Positions 1 through 5,176 of a stretch of 5,176 bases of DNA are shown one piece after another. This DNA is from Pseudomonadota bacterium (lineage in GTDB: Bacteria > Pseudomonadota > Alphaproteobacteria > Rhizobiales > Afifellaceae), in assembly GCA_023417735.1 (NCBI GenBank), contig JAEZEK010000279.1:1-5176 (forward strand). The letters are read 5' to 3'. A program made the translations under genes and the position numbers. The notes beneath the pieces were generated by a model. The model did not search any database. It saw only the letters and a program-made list of their open reading frames with translations, and had not been told where the DNA came from. Position 1 is the stretch's first letter; each line of letters opens with the position of its first letter.

Positions 1-1
1 T

Positions 2-778
2 TACGAGGCCGCGCAGGCGGCCGCGGCCCGCGCCGCCGCCGCCCGCGACAGCGCGCTCGCCCAGGTCGACGTCGCGCGCGCGGAGCTGCGCATCAGCGAG
101 ACGAACCTCGACAAGGCGCGCATCCTGTCGCCCATCAACGGCGTCGTGCTGACGCGGAGCGTCGATCCCGGCCAGACGGTCGCCGCCTCGCTGCAGGCGC
201 CCGTCCTCTTCACCATCGCCGAGGACCTGCGCGAGATGGAGCTGCAGGTGGACGTCGACGAGGCCGATGTCGGGCAGATCGCCGTCGGCCAGACCGCGAC
301 ATTCACCGTCGATGCCTATCCCGCACGCGGCTTTCCCGCCGACATTCGCACCATCCGCTACGCGCCGGAAACCGTGCAGGGGGTCGTCACCTACAAGGCG
401 GTGCTCAACGTCGACAATTCCGGTCTCCTCCTGCGGCCCGGCATGACGGCAACCGCCGAGATCGTCGTGGAGCAGGTGGCGGACGCGCTTCTCGTCCCGA
501 ACGAGGCGCTCCGCTACACGCCTGAGGTCCAGGCGGAAGGCGGGTCGGGGCTGAGCTTCGTGCAGCGCCTGCTCCCGCGCATGCCGAGCTTCCGCCCGGC
601 GAGCCGACCCGAGGTGACCGGTGCGGAACGGACCCTCTGGGTCCTGCGCGACGGCGCGCCGGTCGCGGTGGCCGTTTCCGTCGGTGCGACCGACGGGCGC
701 CGCACGGCGGTGGTGGGCGGCGACGTCGCGGCCGGAAGCGCCGTCATCGTCGACAGCGCGGTCCGCGGGCGGACATGA
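2..778 (+). CDS. MacA-like periplasmic adaptor (membrane fusion protein), 3' part only
   Basis: This is the C-terminal 258 residues of a HlyD/MacA-type adaptor; its start lies before the window. Such proteins are anchored at the inner membrane and link an ABC or RND pump to a TolC-like outer-membrane channel. Counting from the first codon seen, residues 1-40 are an Ala/Arg-rich helix, the descending arm of the coiled-coil hairpin. Residues 41-75 are the second half of the lipoyl (barrel-sandwich) domain, with SPINGVV, VDPGQTVAASLQAP and LFTIAEDL, a wording very typical of MacA. The beta-barrel domain follows (about 79-155, with VDEADVGQI and RPGMTA), then VPNEAL and a membrane-proximal domain (about 208-255, TLWVLRDG to SAVIV). 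Between the last two lies an unusual linker of about 36 residues (172-207). The TGA stop overlaps the ATG of the ATPase gene, so the two are co-translated. The family is certain; the exported substrate is not. Coding upstream of the internal GTG at 146 is clear because the frame is open to the window edge and reads as adaptor sequence. Confidence 0.95.
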   Translation, partial: YEAAQAAAARAAAARDSALAQVDVARAELRISETNLDKARILSPINGVVLTRSVDPGQTVAASLQAPVLFTIAEDLREMELQVDVDEADVGQIAVGQTATFTVDAYPARGFPADIRTIRYAPETVQGVVTYKAVLNVDNSGLLLRPGMTATAEIVVEQVADALLVPNEALRYTPEVQAEGGSGLSFVQRLLPRMPSFRPASRPEVTGAERTLWVLRDGAPVAVAVSVGATDGRRTAVVGGDVAAGSAVIVDSAVRGRT

Positions 779-1491
779 TGCCCGTTCACCCCGCGGAGCC
801 GCTGATCGAGCTCAGGGACGTGCGGAAGATCTACGGCTCGGGGGAGGCGTCCGTGGCTGCGCTCGCCGGCGTCGACCTCGTGATCGGCGACGGCGAGTTC
901 GTCGCCATCATGGGTCCGTCCGGCTCGGGCAAGTCGACCGCCATGAACATCATCGGGTGCCTCGATACGCCGACCTCCGGCGAGTACCTGTTCAGGGGCG
1001 TCTCCGTCGGAGGCCTCAGCCGGCGGCAGCGCACGCTGCTGCGGCGCAACTTCCTCGGCTTCGTCTTCCAGGGCTTCAACCTCTTGCCGCGCACGACGGC
1101 GCTGGAGAACGTCGAGCTGCCGCTGCTGTATCGCGGCACGCCGCCGGCGGAGCGGCGCGCCCTCGCATCGGCGGCCCTCGGCCGGGTCGGGCTCGCCGGG
1201 CGCGAGCATCACACCTCTTCGGAGCTCTCCGGCGGCCAGCAGCAGCGGGTCGCGATCGCCCGCGCGCTCGTCACCAGTCCCGACGTGCTCCTGGCCGACG
1301 AGCCGACCGGCAATCTCGACACGCGCACCAGCCGCGACATCATGAAGCTCGTTACGAGCCTCAATCGCGACCAGGGCATCAGCGTCATCATGGTGACCCA
1401 CGAGCCCGACATCGCCGCCTATGCGGACCGGACGATCGTCTTCCGCGACGGCGTGGTCGCATCCGACCAGCGGTCGGAGGAGGCCGCCTGA
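775..1491 (+). CDS. ABC transporter ATP-binding protein, MacB/LolD type
   Basis: A complete 238-residue ATPase that would power the permease encoded just downstream from the cytoplasmic face of the inner membrane. All canonical motifs are present: Walker A GPSGSGKST (47-55), Q-loop Q99 in FVFQGFNLLP, signature LSGGQQQ (151-157), Walker B VLLADEP (171-177, catalytic E176), D-loop NLDT (180-183) and H-loop H209 in VTHE. The sequence around the Q-loop and the length match stand-alone ATPases of the MacB/LolD/FtsE group, which pair with FtsX-fold permeases. The start is a tandem ATG ATG at 775 and 778. The first forms an ATGA overlap with the adaptor stop and is preceded only by a weak GGGCGG, so initiation probably depends on translational coupling. 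In E. coli MacB this domain is fused to the permease; here it is a separate protein. LolD is a less likely identity, because the upstream adaptor points to efflux rather than lipoprotein release. Confidence 0.96.
   Translation: MMPVHPAEPLIELRDVRKIYGSGEASVAALAGVDLVIGDGEFVAIMGPSGSGKSTAMNIIGCLDTPTSGEYLFRGVSVGGLSRRQRTLLRRNFLGFVFQGFNLLPRTTALENVELPLLYRGTPPAERRALASAALGRVGLAGREHHTSSELSGGQQQRVAIARALVTSPDVLLADEPTGNLDTRTSRDIMKLVTSLNRDQGISVIMVTHEPDIAAYADRTIVFRDGVVASDQRSEEAA
1476..1483 (+). promoter_or_regulatory. Ribosome binding site of the permease gene
   Basis: GGAGGAGG lies inside the last codons of the ATPase gene, with 7 nt before the permease ATG at 1491. It is the strongest Shine-Dalgarno sequence in the operon. 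It fixes the permease start and suggests the permease is translated efficiently in its own right, not only by coupling. Confidence 0.8.
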
Positions 1492-2696
1492 TGCTTCTCG
1501 AGACGATTAGGCTCGCCGTCGGGGCGATCAGGCGGAATGCCCTGCGCTCGTCGCTCACCGTACTCGGCATCGTGATCGGCGTCGCGGCGGTGATCGCGAT
1601 GGTGACGATCGGCAACGGCACGACCGCCAAGGTGAGCGCCGACCTCGCCAAGCTCGGCAACAACCTCCTCTTCGTCCGGCCCGGCCAGATGGGGCCGGTG
1701 CGTGCGAGCGCGGAGGCCCGGCCGTTCAACACGCGCGACGTGGAAGCGCTTTCGACGCAGATTCCGACGCTGCAGGCGGTGGCGCCCGTCGTGCAGGCCT
1801 CCGCCACCGTGAGCTATCGCGGCGCGAGCCGTGCGACCCTCGTCACCGGTAGCGAGCCCGGGCTCCTCGTCGCGCAGGACTGGACCATCGCCTCCGGGCG
1901 CGCCTTCCAGGACAGCGAGGTCCGGGCCGGCCGCGCGGTCTGCCTGCTCGGCGAGACGGTGCGCGAGAAGCTCTTCGGCAGGGCCGATCCGGTCGGCGAG
2001 CGCGTCCGGGTGAAGAACATCTCCTGCGAGGTGATCGGCGTGCTCGGCGCGAAGGGCCAGTCGAGCACCGGGTCGGATCAGGACGACACCGTGATCATGC
2101 CGCTGCGCACCGTCCAGCGGCGCCTGACTGGGTCCTCCGACATCTCGACCATCCTGCTCTCCGCCCGCGACGGCGTGGACACCGCCAAGGTGCAGGCCGA
2201 CGTCGAGCGGCTCCTGCGCGAGCGGCGCAAGATCATGCCCGGCAGCGAGGACGATTTCAGCGTGCGCGACATGAAGGAGCTCGTGCGCACCGTGACCAGC
2301 ACCACGGCGATCATGACCGCGCTCCTCGGCGCCGTCGCCGCCGTCAGCCTGCTCGTCGGCGGGATAGGCATCATGAACATCATGCTCGTCTCGGTGACGG
2401 AGCGGACCCGCGAGATCGGCATCCGGCTCGCGATCGGCGCGATGGAGGGCCAGGTGCTCACCCAGTTCCTGGTCGAGGCCGCCGTCCTGTCGCTCTTCGG
2501 CGGCCTCGCCGGGATTGGCCTCGGCCTCGGTCTCGCCTGGCTGGCGTCGAAGGGGATGGACATCCCGTTCCTCCTCGACGGCAACATCATCCTGCTCGCT
2601 TTCGGCTTCTCGGCGCTGATCGGCATCCTGTTCGGGTTCTTTCCCGCCCGGCGCGCCGCCCGCCTCGATCCGATCGAGGCGCTGCGGCACGAATAG
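1491..2696 (+). CDS. ABC transporter permease, MacB/FtsX family
   Basis: A complete 401-residue inner-membrane permease of the type VII (MacB-like) ABC group. The layout is typical. A short cytoplasmic N-terminus (IRRNALRSSLTVLGI) leads into membrane segment 1 (about 20-40). A large periplasmic domain (MacB_PCD type, about 41-270) follows. Three further membrane segments lie at about 273-303, 325-351 and 365-385 and form the FtsX domain. The cytoplasmic coupling segment RTREIGIRLAIGA (305-317) and the C-terminal PARRAARLDPIEALRHE match MacB-family permeases closely. The periplasmic domain contains two cysteines (C151, C179); pairing is possible but unproven. The start is the ATG that overlaps the ATPase stop (TGATG) and follows a strong GGAGGAGG. 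The frame is open further upstream to 621, but that stretch is the shadow of the ATPase gene. The length agrees with split-type MacB permeases (about 400 residues) rather than the roughly 650-residue fused form. These pumps generally act by mechanotransmission on the adaptor; the substrate cannot be read from the sequence. Confidence 0.96.
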   Translation: MLLETIRLAVGAIRRNALRSSLTVLGIVIGVAAVIAMVTIGNGTTAKVSADLAKLGNNLLFVRPGQMGPVRASAEARPFNTRDVEALSTQIPTLQAVAPVVQASATVSYRGASRATLVTGSEPGLLVAQDWTIASGRAFQDSEVRAGRAVCLLGETVREKLFGRADPVGERVRVKNISCEVIGVLGAKGQSSTGSDQDDTVIMPLRTVQRRLTGSSDISTILLSARDGVDTAKVQADVERLLRERRKIMPGSEDDFSVRDMKELVRTVTSTTAIMTALLGAVAAVSLLVGGIGIMNIMLVSVTERTREIGIRLAIGAMEGQVLTQFLVEAAVLSLFGGLAGIGLGLGLAWLASKGMDIPFLLDGNIILLAFGFSALIGILFGFFPARRAARLDPIEALRHE

Positions 2697-2710
2697 CGCG
2701 CGGCGTCCTT
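2697..2710. other. 14-bp gap between convergent stop codons
   Basis: The permease TAG (2694-2696) and the stop of the minus-strand gene (TCA at 2711-2713) are 14 bp apart. I see no GC hairpin followed by a T-tract in this gap or just inside either gene. Any terminator must be Rho-dependent or lie within coding sequence, so the transcripts may overlap. Confidence 0.7.
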
Positions 2711-3775
2711 TCAGGTCGAAGGCGGCGGGCGGCTCCCGATCCGGAAGAAGCCGATCCGGTCGAGGATCGCAAAGTAGTGCGTGCTGAGGCTGTTCACGAA
2801 GAGGGAGCGGGTGATGTGGAAGCCGGTGACGATGGCGACGTTGAGGTGGAGCGTCTCGGCGGTCGCCGCCATCTCGGCGAACCCGCCCGGCGAGGCGGAG
2901 AGCGCCGCGCTGCCGAAGTCGATCCCGCCCCAATGGGCGATCAGCAGGCCGTAGAGGATGAGCAGCGCCGTGATCACCACGACGAGGAAGGCGCCCGAAA
3001 CGGCGACGCGCGCGAGCTTCAGGACGATCTCGCGCCGGAAGCGCGCGCCGATGACGATGCCGATCAGGAACTGCCCGAGATAGAAGACCGGCCGCGGCAT
3101 CCGGCCCTCAAGCAGCCCGGTGGCGGAGAGCGTCGCCGCGCCGATCAGCGCGCCGACGACCCAGGGATTGTTGAGCGGCGTCAGGCGCAGGAGCATGACC
3201 GCGACGAGCCCGCCGGCAAGGAGCAGCGGAACCTCGATCGCCGGGAGGTCGGAGAGCCTGTCGAGCGCGTGGAAGTCGCCGGCGACGCCGAGGCTCACGA
3301 TGAGCGGCGGCAGGATGCACACGACGAGGGCGATGCGGACGGCCTGGACGAGCGCGATGGGTTCGGCCTGCGCGCCCTCGCGGGCGCCGACATTCGCCAT
3401 CTCGGCGAGGCCGCCGGGCATCAGGGCGAAATAGGCCGACTTCACGTCGATGCGCCCGAGCCGCGCCAGCGCCCGCGCGAAAGCCGCGCTCACCAGGATC
3501 GAGACGAGCGCGCTCACGATCATGAGCGGCAGCCAGCCGACCAGCATGCCGAAGATTTCGGGCGTGAGGTTGAGGCCGATCGTCGAGCCGACCAGCAGCT
3601 GGCCGATGCGACGGCCGGTGACGGGCGCGAATGGCTCGATGCCCGTCAGAAGCGTGAAGGCGGCCGTGGCGATCAGCGGGCCGAGCACCCAGGCGAGCGG
3701 GACGTGGAGCGAATAGGCGGCGGCGCCGGCCGCCGCCGCGCAGGCCAGCCCGACCATCGCCGCCGGCCCCGGCAT
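2711..3775 (-). CDS. AbrB-duplication family integral membrane protein (function unsettled)
   Basis: A 354-residue very hydrophobic protein with about nine or ten predicted membrane segments. It belongs to the Gram-negative 'AbrB duplication' family, which includes E. coli AbrB, named as a regulator of aidB, and many proteins labelled 'ammonia monooxygenase'. It is unrelated to the Bacillus DNA-binding AbrB, and nothing in it resembles a DNA-binding domain or a copper enzyme. The duplication is visible. Half 1 has VPLAWVLGPLIA (25-36), IGQLLVGSTIGL (57-68), PGGLAEM (120-126) and R147. Half 2 has NNPWVVGALIGA (202-213), LGQFLIGIVIGA (233-244), PGGFAEM (296-302) and R323. The chosen ATG at 3775 gives MPGPAAMVGL, which aligns by memory with the short N-terminus of E. 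coli AbrB and puts membrane segment 1 immediately after. No good Shine-Dalgarno precedes it. A GTG at 3817 (with GGGAG about 9 nt upstream) would add 14 residues ending in a positively charged stretch and is a real alternative. An ATG at 3940 would add 55 charged, unstructured residues and is less likely. It is transcribed away from the dehydrogenase and towards the efflux operon. The family is sure; the role (transporter or regulator) is not known. Confidence 0.9.
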   Translation of the reverse strand: MPGPAAMVGLACAAAAGAAAYSLHVPLAWVLGPLIATAAFTLLTGIEPFAPVTGRRIGQLLVGSTIGLNLTPEIFGMLVGWLPLMIVSALVSILVSAAFARALARLGRIDVKSAYFALMPGGLAEMANVGAREGAQAEPIALVQAVRIALVVCILPPLIVSLGVAGDFHALDRLSDLPAIEVPLLLAGGLVAVMLLRLTPLNNPWVVGALIGAATLSATGLLEGRMPRPVFYLGQFLIGIVIGARFRREIVLKLARVAVSGAFLVVVITALLILYGLLIAHWGGIDFGSAALSASPGGFAEMAATAETLHLNVAIVTGFHITRSLFVNSLSTHYFAILDRIGFFRIGSRPPPST

Positions 3776-4013
3776 CCGGCTGCGCCAGCCGCCGGCTTTC
3801 CCCGCTGCCAGCGTCACCGGCCGCGTCTCCCGCGCTCGTGCCTCGTGGTGCTGTTCGGCGGGCGCGATCGTTCGCGCGTGCTTCGCTCGGCTCTTCTCGG
3901 CATGGCGGGGCTGCTCTGACGGTGGAACGCGGTTGCGCATGGCGCGGGCGGTTGCAGACGGGTGCCTTAGACCTCTCTTCGCCGCCTGCCCAGCCGGAAA
4001 TCGCGCTGCCCGC

Positions 4014-4074
4014 TCCGTACGGACCCGCTCGCGGACCGCGCATGAAACGTATCTCGCGTTTGGCGATTGATCGC
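4014..4074. promoter_or_regulatory. Cluster of short dyads, possible operator region
   Basis: Three short inverted repeats sit close together between the divergent genes: the perfect palindrome TCCGTACGGA (4014-4023), AAACG-N7-CGTTT (4045-4061) and GCGAT-TG-ATCGC (4063-4074). The second and third fall in the least GC-rich part of the gap, about 65-95 bp before the dehydrogenase start. That position would suit an operator or promoter overlap. Each dyad alone is short enough to occur by chance in a few hundred bases, and no regulator gene is in the window, so this is a weak call. Confidence 0.25.
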
Positions 4075-4128
4075 GCGGCCTTCCTTCCTGTAGCGCTCGC
4101 CGCGAGGCGCCGCGCGCCGCCACCGATC

Positions 4129-4133
4129 AGGAG
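4129..4133 (+). promoter_or_regulatory. Ribosome binding site deciding a GTG start
   Basis: AGGAG lies 6 nt before the GTG at 4140. The competing in-frame ATG at 4185 has only a weak GAAG upstream. This site favours the GTG as the start of the dehydrogenase. Confidence 0.7.
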
Positions 4134-4139
4134 CCGCCA

Positions 4140-5141
4140 GTGCCGAATCCCGACCTGACGCGCCCGGGCGCGTGCGAAGCCACGATGCCGGCCGCGATCC
4201 TCACCGGACCCGGCGAGCTGCACGTTGCGGAGGTGCCGCTCCCTGCGCCGGGGGCGGGCGAGGTTCGGGTGAAGCTCGAAGGCTGCGGCGTCTGCGCCTC
4301 CAACCTCACGCCCTGGGCCGGGCCGGACTGGATGCGCTTCCCGACCGAGCCCGGCGCTCTCGGCCACGAGGGCTGGGGCGTGGTCGACGCGCTCGGCGCG
4401 GGTGTGGAAGGCCTGGCGATCGGGGACCGCGTCGCCGCGCTCTTCTACAAGAGCTATGCCGGCTACGATGTCGGCCCGGCGGAGAACCTGGTCCGTATCC
4501 CCGACGCGCTCGCCGGCCGGCCCTTTCCGGGCGAGCCGCTCGGCTGCGCGATGAATATCTTCCGGCGGAGCGGGGTCGAGGCCGGGCAGACGGTCGCGAT
4601 CGTCGGCATCGGCTTCCTCGGTGCCATCCTGACGCGGCTGGCGAGCGACGCCGGCGCGCGCGTGATCGCAATCTCGCGCAGGGCCTTCTCGCTCGACGTC
4701 GCGCGCCGGATGGGCGCGGCCGAGACGATCCCGATGGCGGACCACGGGGCGATCATCGAGCGGGCGCGCGACCTCACCGGCGGGGTGTTCTGCGACGTCG
4801 TGATCGAGGCGGTCGGCAAGCAATGGCCGCTCGATCTCGCGGCCGAGCTGACGAAGGAGCGCGGCCGGCTCGTCGTCGCCGGCTACCACCAGGACGGCCC
4901 GCGGCAGGTCAACATGCAGCTCTGGAACTGGCGCGGGCTCGACGTGATCAACGCGCACGAACGCGACCCGAAGGTCTACCTGCAGGGCATCCGGGAGGCG
5001 GTCGAGGCGGTCGCCTCCGGGCGCCTCGACCCGGCGCCGCTCTACACGCACAGCTTCCCGCTCGAACGGCTGGACGAGGCGCTGAACGCCACGCGCGACC
5101 GCCCCGACGGCTTCCTCAAGGCGCTGGTGACGTGCTCGTGA
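4140..5141 (+). CDS. Zinc-type medium-chain dehydrogenase (MDR/alcohol dehydrogenase-like) without structural-zinc lobe
   Basis: A complete 333-residue oxidoreductase of the medium-chain dehydrogenase superfamily; such enzymes oxidise alcohols, polyols or sugars with NAD(P). The N-terminal GroES-like domain starts at about residue 16 (MPAAILTGPGELHV) and has the catalytic zinc region GCGVCASN (48-55, ligand C52) and GHE (75-77, H76, E77). GDRVAAL (96-102) is followed within about 13 residues by ENLVRIPD, so the usual four-cysteine structural-zinc lobe is absent; there is no Cys between C52 and C136. EPLGCA (132-137) leads into the Rossmann domain with GIGFLG (156-161). The end of strand beta-2 reads AISRR (177-181), with Ser-Arg-Arg where NAD-specific members have Asp, which suggests NADP(H). 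The Asp usual after Cys-x-Ser is Asn (N55). The GTG start has AGGAG at 6 nt; starting at the ATG at 4185 would give 318 residues and a more typical N-terminus. The TGA overlaps a following GTG (GTGA), hinting at an operon. The superfamily is certain; the substrate is not identifiable. Confidence 0.93.
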   Translation: MPNPDLTRPGACEATMPAAILTGPGELHVAEVPLPAPGAGEVRVKLEGCGVCASNLTPWAGPDWMRFPTEPGALGHEGWGVVDALGAGVEGLAIGDRVAALFYKSYAGYDVGPAENLVRIPDALAGRPFPGEPLGCAMNIFRRSGVEAGQTVAIVGIGFLGAILTRLASDAGARVIAISRRAFSLDVARRMGAAETIPMADHGAIIERARDLTGGVFCDVVIEAVGKQWPLDLAAELTKERGRLVVAGYHQDGPRQVNMQLWNWRGLDVINAHERDPKVYLQGIREAVEAVASGRLDPAPLYTHSFPLERLDEALNATRDRPDGFLKALVTCS

Positions 5142-5176
5142 ACGGGCGCGCGGCCGGCGCTCAGGCTGCTGGGGCC
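5138..5176 (+). CDS. Possible start of a next gene (13 codons seen)
   Basis: A GTG at 5138 overlaps the dehydrogenase stop in a GTGA junction, and its frame stays open to the window end, reading MNGRAAGAQAAGA. GGTGA at 5126-5130, 7 nt upstream, is a good partial match to the anti-Shine-Dalgarno. This mirrors the overlapped joins of the efflux operon. Thirteen codons are too few to recognise a protein or to exclude chance, and a GTG at 5132 in the same frame is also possible. Confidence 0.35.
   Translation, partial: MNGRAAGAQAAGA

Larger units (their letters stand above)
3776..4139. other. Divergent intergenic region
   Basis: This 364-bp stretch separates the start of the membrane-protein gene (minus) from the dehydrogenase gene (plus), so it should carry both promoters. 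Reading frames cross it on both strands, but their Arg/Ala/His/Pro-rich translations look like GC-rich shadow sequence and resemble no protein I know. The part from 3776 to 3817 or 3940 could belong to the membrane-protein gene if a more upstream start is used. I found no convincing -35/-10 pair on either strand. The least GC-rich part is about 4041-4070, the best place to look for a promoter. Confidence 0.6.

Noticed and set aside
621..1490. Upstream extension of the permease frame back to 621
   Set aside because: The added residues are Arg/Ala/Pro-rich shadow of the ATPase gene. The ATG at 1491 has a strong ribosome binding site and gives a normal MacB-type N-terminus.
2738..2761. Direct repeat CCGATCCGG, two copies close together
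   Set aside because: It lies in the 3' end of the AbrB-type gene and simply encodes the repeated tripeptide RIG in RIGFFRIG; two copies do not make a functional repeat.
1419..2933. Long open frame on the minus strand opposite the permease gene
   Set aside because: Its translation is rich in Arg, Asp, His, Glu and Ala with no recognisable domain, as expected for the mirror of a high-GC gene. The plus-strand frame is an unmistakable MacB-type permease.
2777..3919. Long open plus-strand frame antisense to the AbrB-type gene
   Set aside because: The translation is almost wholly charged (Asp, Glu, Arg, His), the usual complement of a hydrophobic high-GC membrane-protein gene.
4093..4118. GC-rich potential hairpins (for example GGCGC-CGC-GCGCC at 4106-4118) just before the dehydrogenase ribosome binding site
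   Set aside because: Stems are short with tiny loops and no following T-tract. Such pairings are common in DNA this rich in GC, so I do not call a terminator, riboswitch or attenuator.
3838..4158. Small plus-strand frame in the intergenic region
   Set aside because: It has no ribosome binding site of note, Arg/Ala-rich composition and no family resemblance, and it overlaps the dehydrogenase start in another frame.
3108..5051. Long open frame on the minus strand across the dehydrogenase and part of the membrane-protein gene
   Set aside because: It spans two clear genes and the intergenic gap in a frame that gives Arg/Asp/Ala/Pro-rich low-complexity sequence. The dehydrogenase and AbrB-type proteins explain the same DNA with full motif sets.
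1..5176. Mobile element, CRISPR, tRNA or defence-system signs
   Set aside because: No transposase, integrase, terminal repeats, regularly spaced repeats or tRNA-like fold was seen. Composition is uniform across the genes, giving no sign of recent transfer.

Overview
The window is a very GC-rich, gene-dense stretch of bacterial chromosome. Codons end almost always in G or C, and the genes are packed with overlapping stops and starts. The composition and protein types fit a Gram-negative proteobacterium, most likely an alphaproteobacterium of the Hyphomicrobiales (Rhizobiales) kind. That placement is an inference from composition and protein style; there is no rRNA or other marker here to confirm it.

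Left part (2-2696, plus strand): the end of a tripartite MacA/MacB-type efflux operon. It holds the 3' part of a periplasmic adaptor (membrane fusion protein), then a complete ABC ATPase, then a complete MacB/FtsX-type permease. The three reading frames are joined by ATGA and TGATG stop/start overlaps, so they are almost certainly one transcript with coupled translation. Together they would form an inner-membrane pump whose adaptor reaches to a TolC-like outer-membrane channel that is not in the window. Unlike E. coli MacB, the ATPase and permease are separate proteins.

Middle (2711-3775, minus strand): a polytopic membrane protein of the Gram-negative AbrB-duplication family (often labelled 'AbrB family transcriptional regulator' or 'ammonia monooxygenase'). 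It converges on the permease gene with only 14 bp between the two stop codons. Its two homologous halves are visible by eye, each with a P-[WL]-x-[LV]-G segment, a GQ-x(6)-G segment and a PGG-[LF]-AEM motif.

Right part (3776-5176): a 364-bp divergent intergenic region with several short dyads, then a zinc-type medium-chain dehydrogenase (plus strand, GTG start with a clear AGGAG). The dehydrogenase lacks the structural-zinc lobe and has an unusual catalytic-site signature. Its stop overlaps a GTG that may start the next gene, which runs off the window.

No tRNA, rRNA, CRISPR, insertion sequence, integrase or phage gene was seen. This looks like ordinary chromosomal content rather than a mobile or defence island. 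I see no convincing undescribed system. The most interesting items are the AbrB-type protein of unsettled function and the atypical dehydrogenase.
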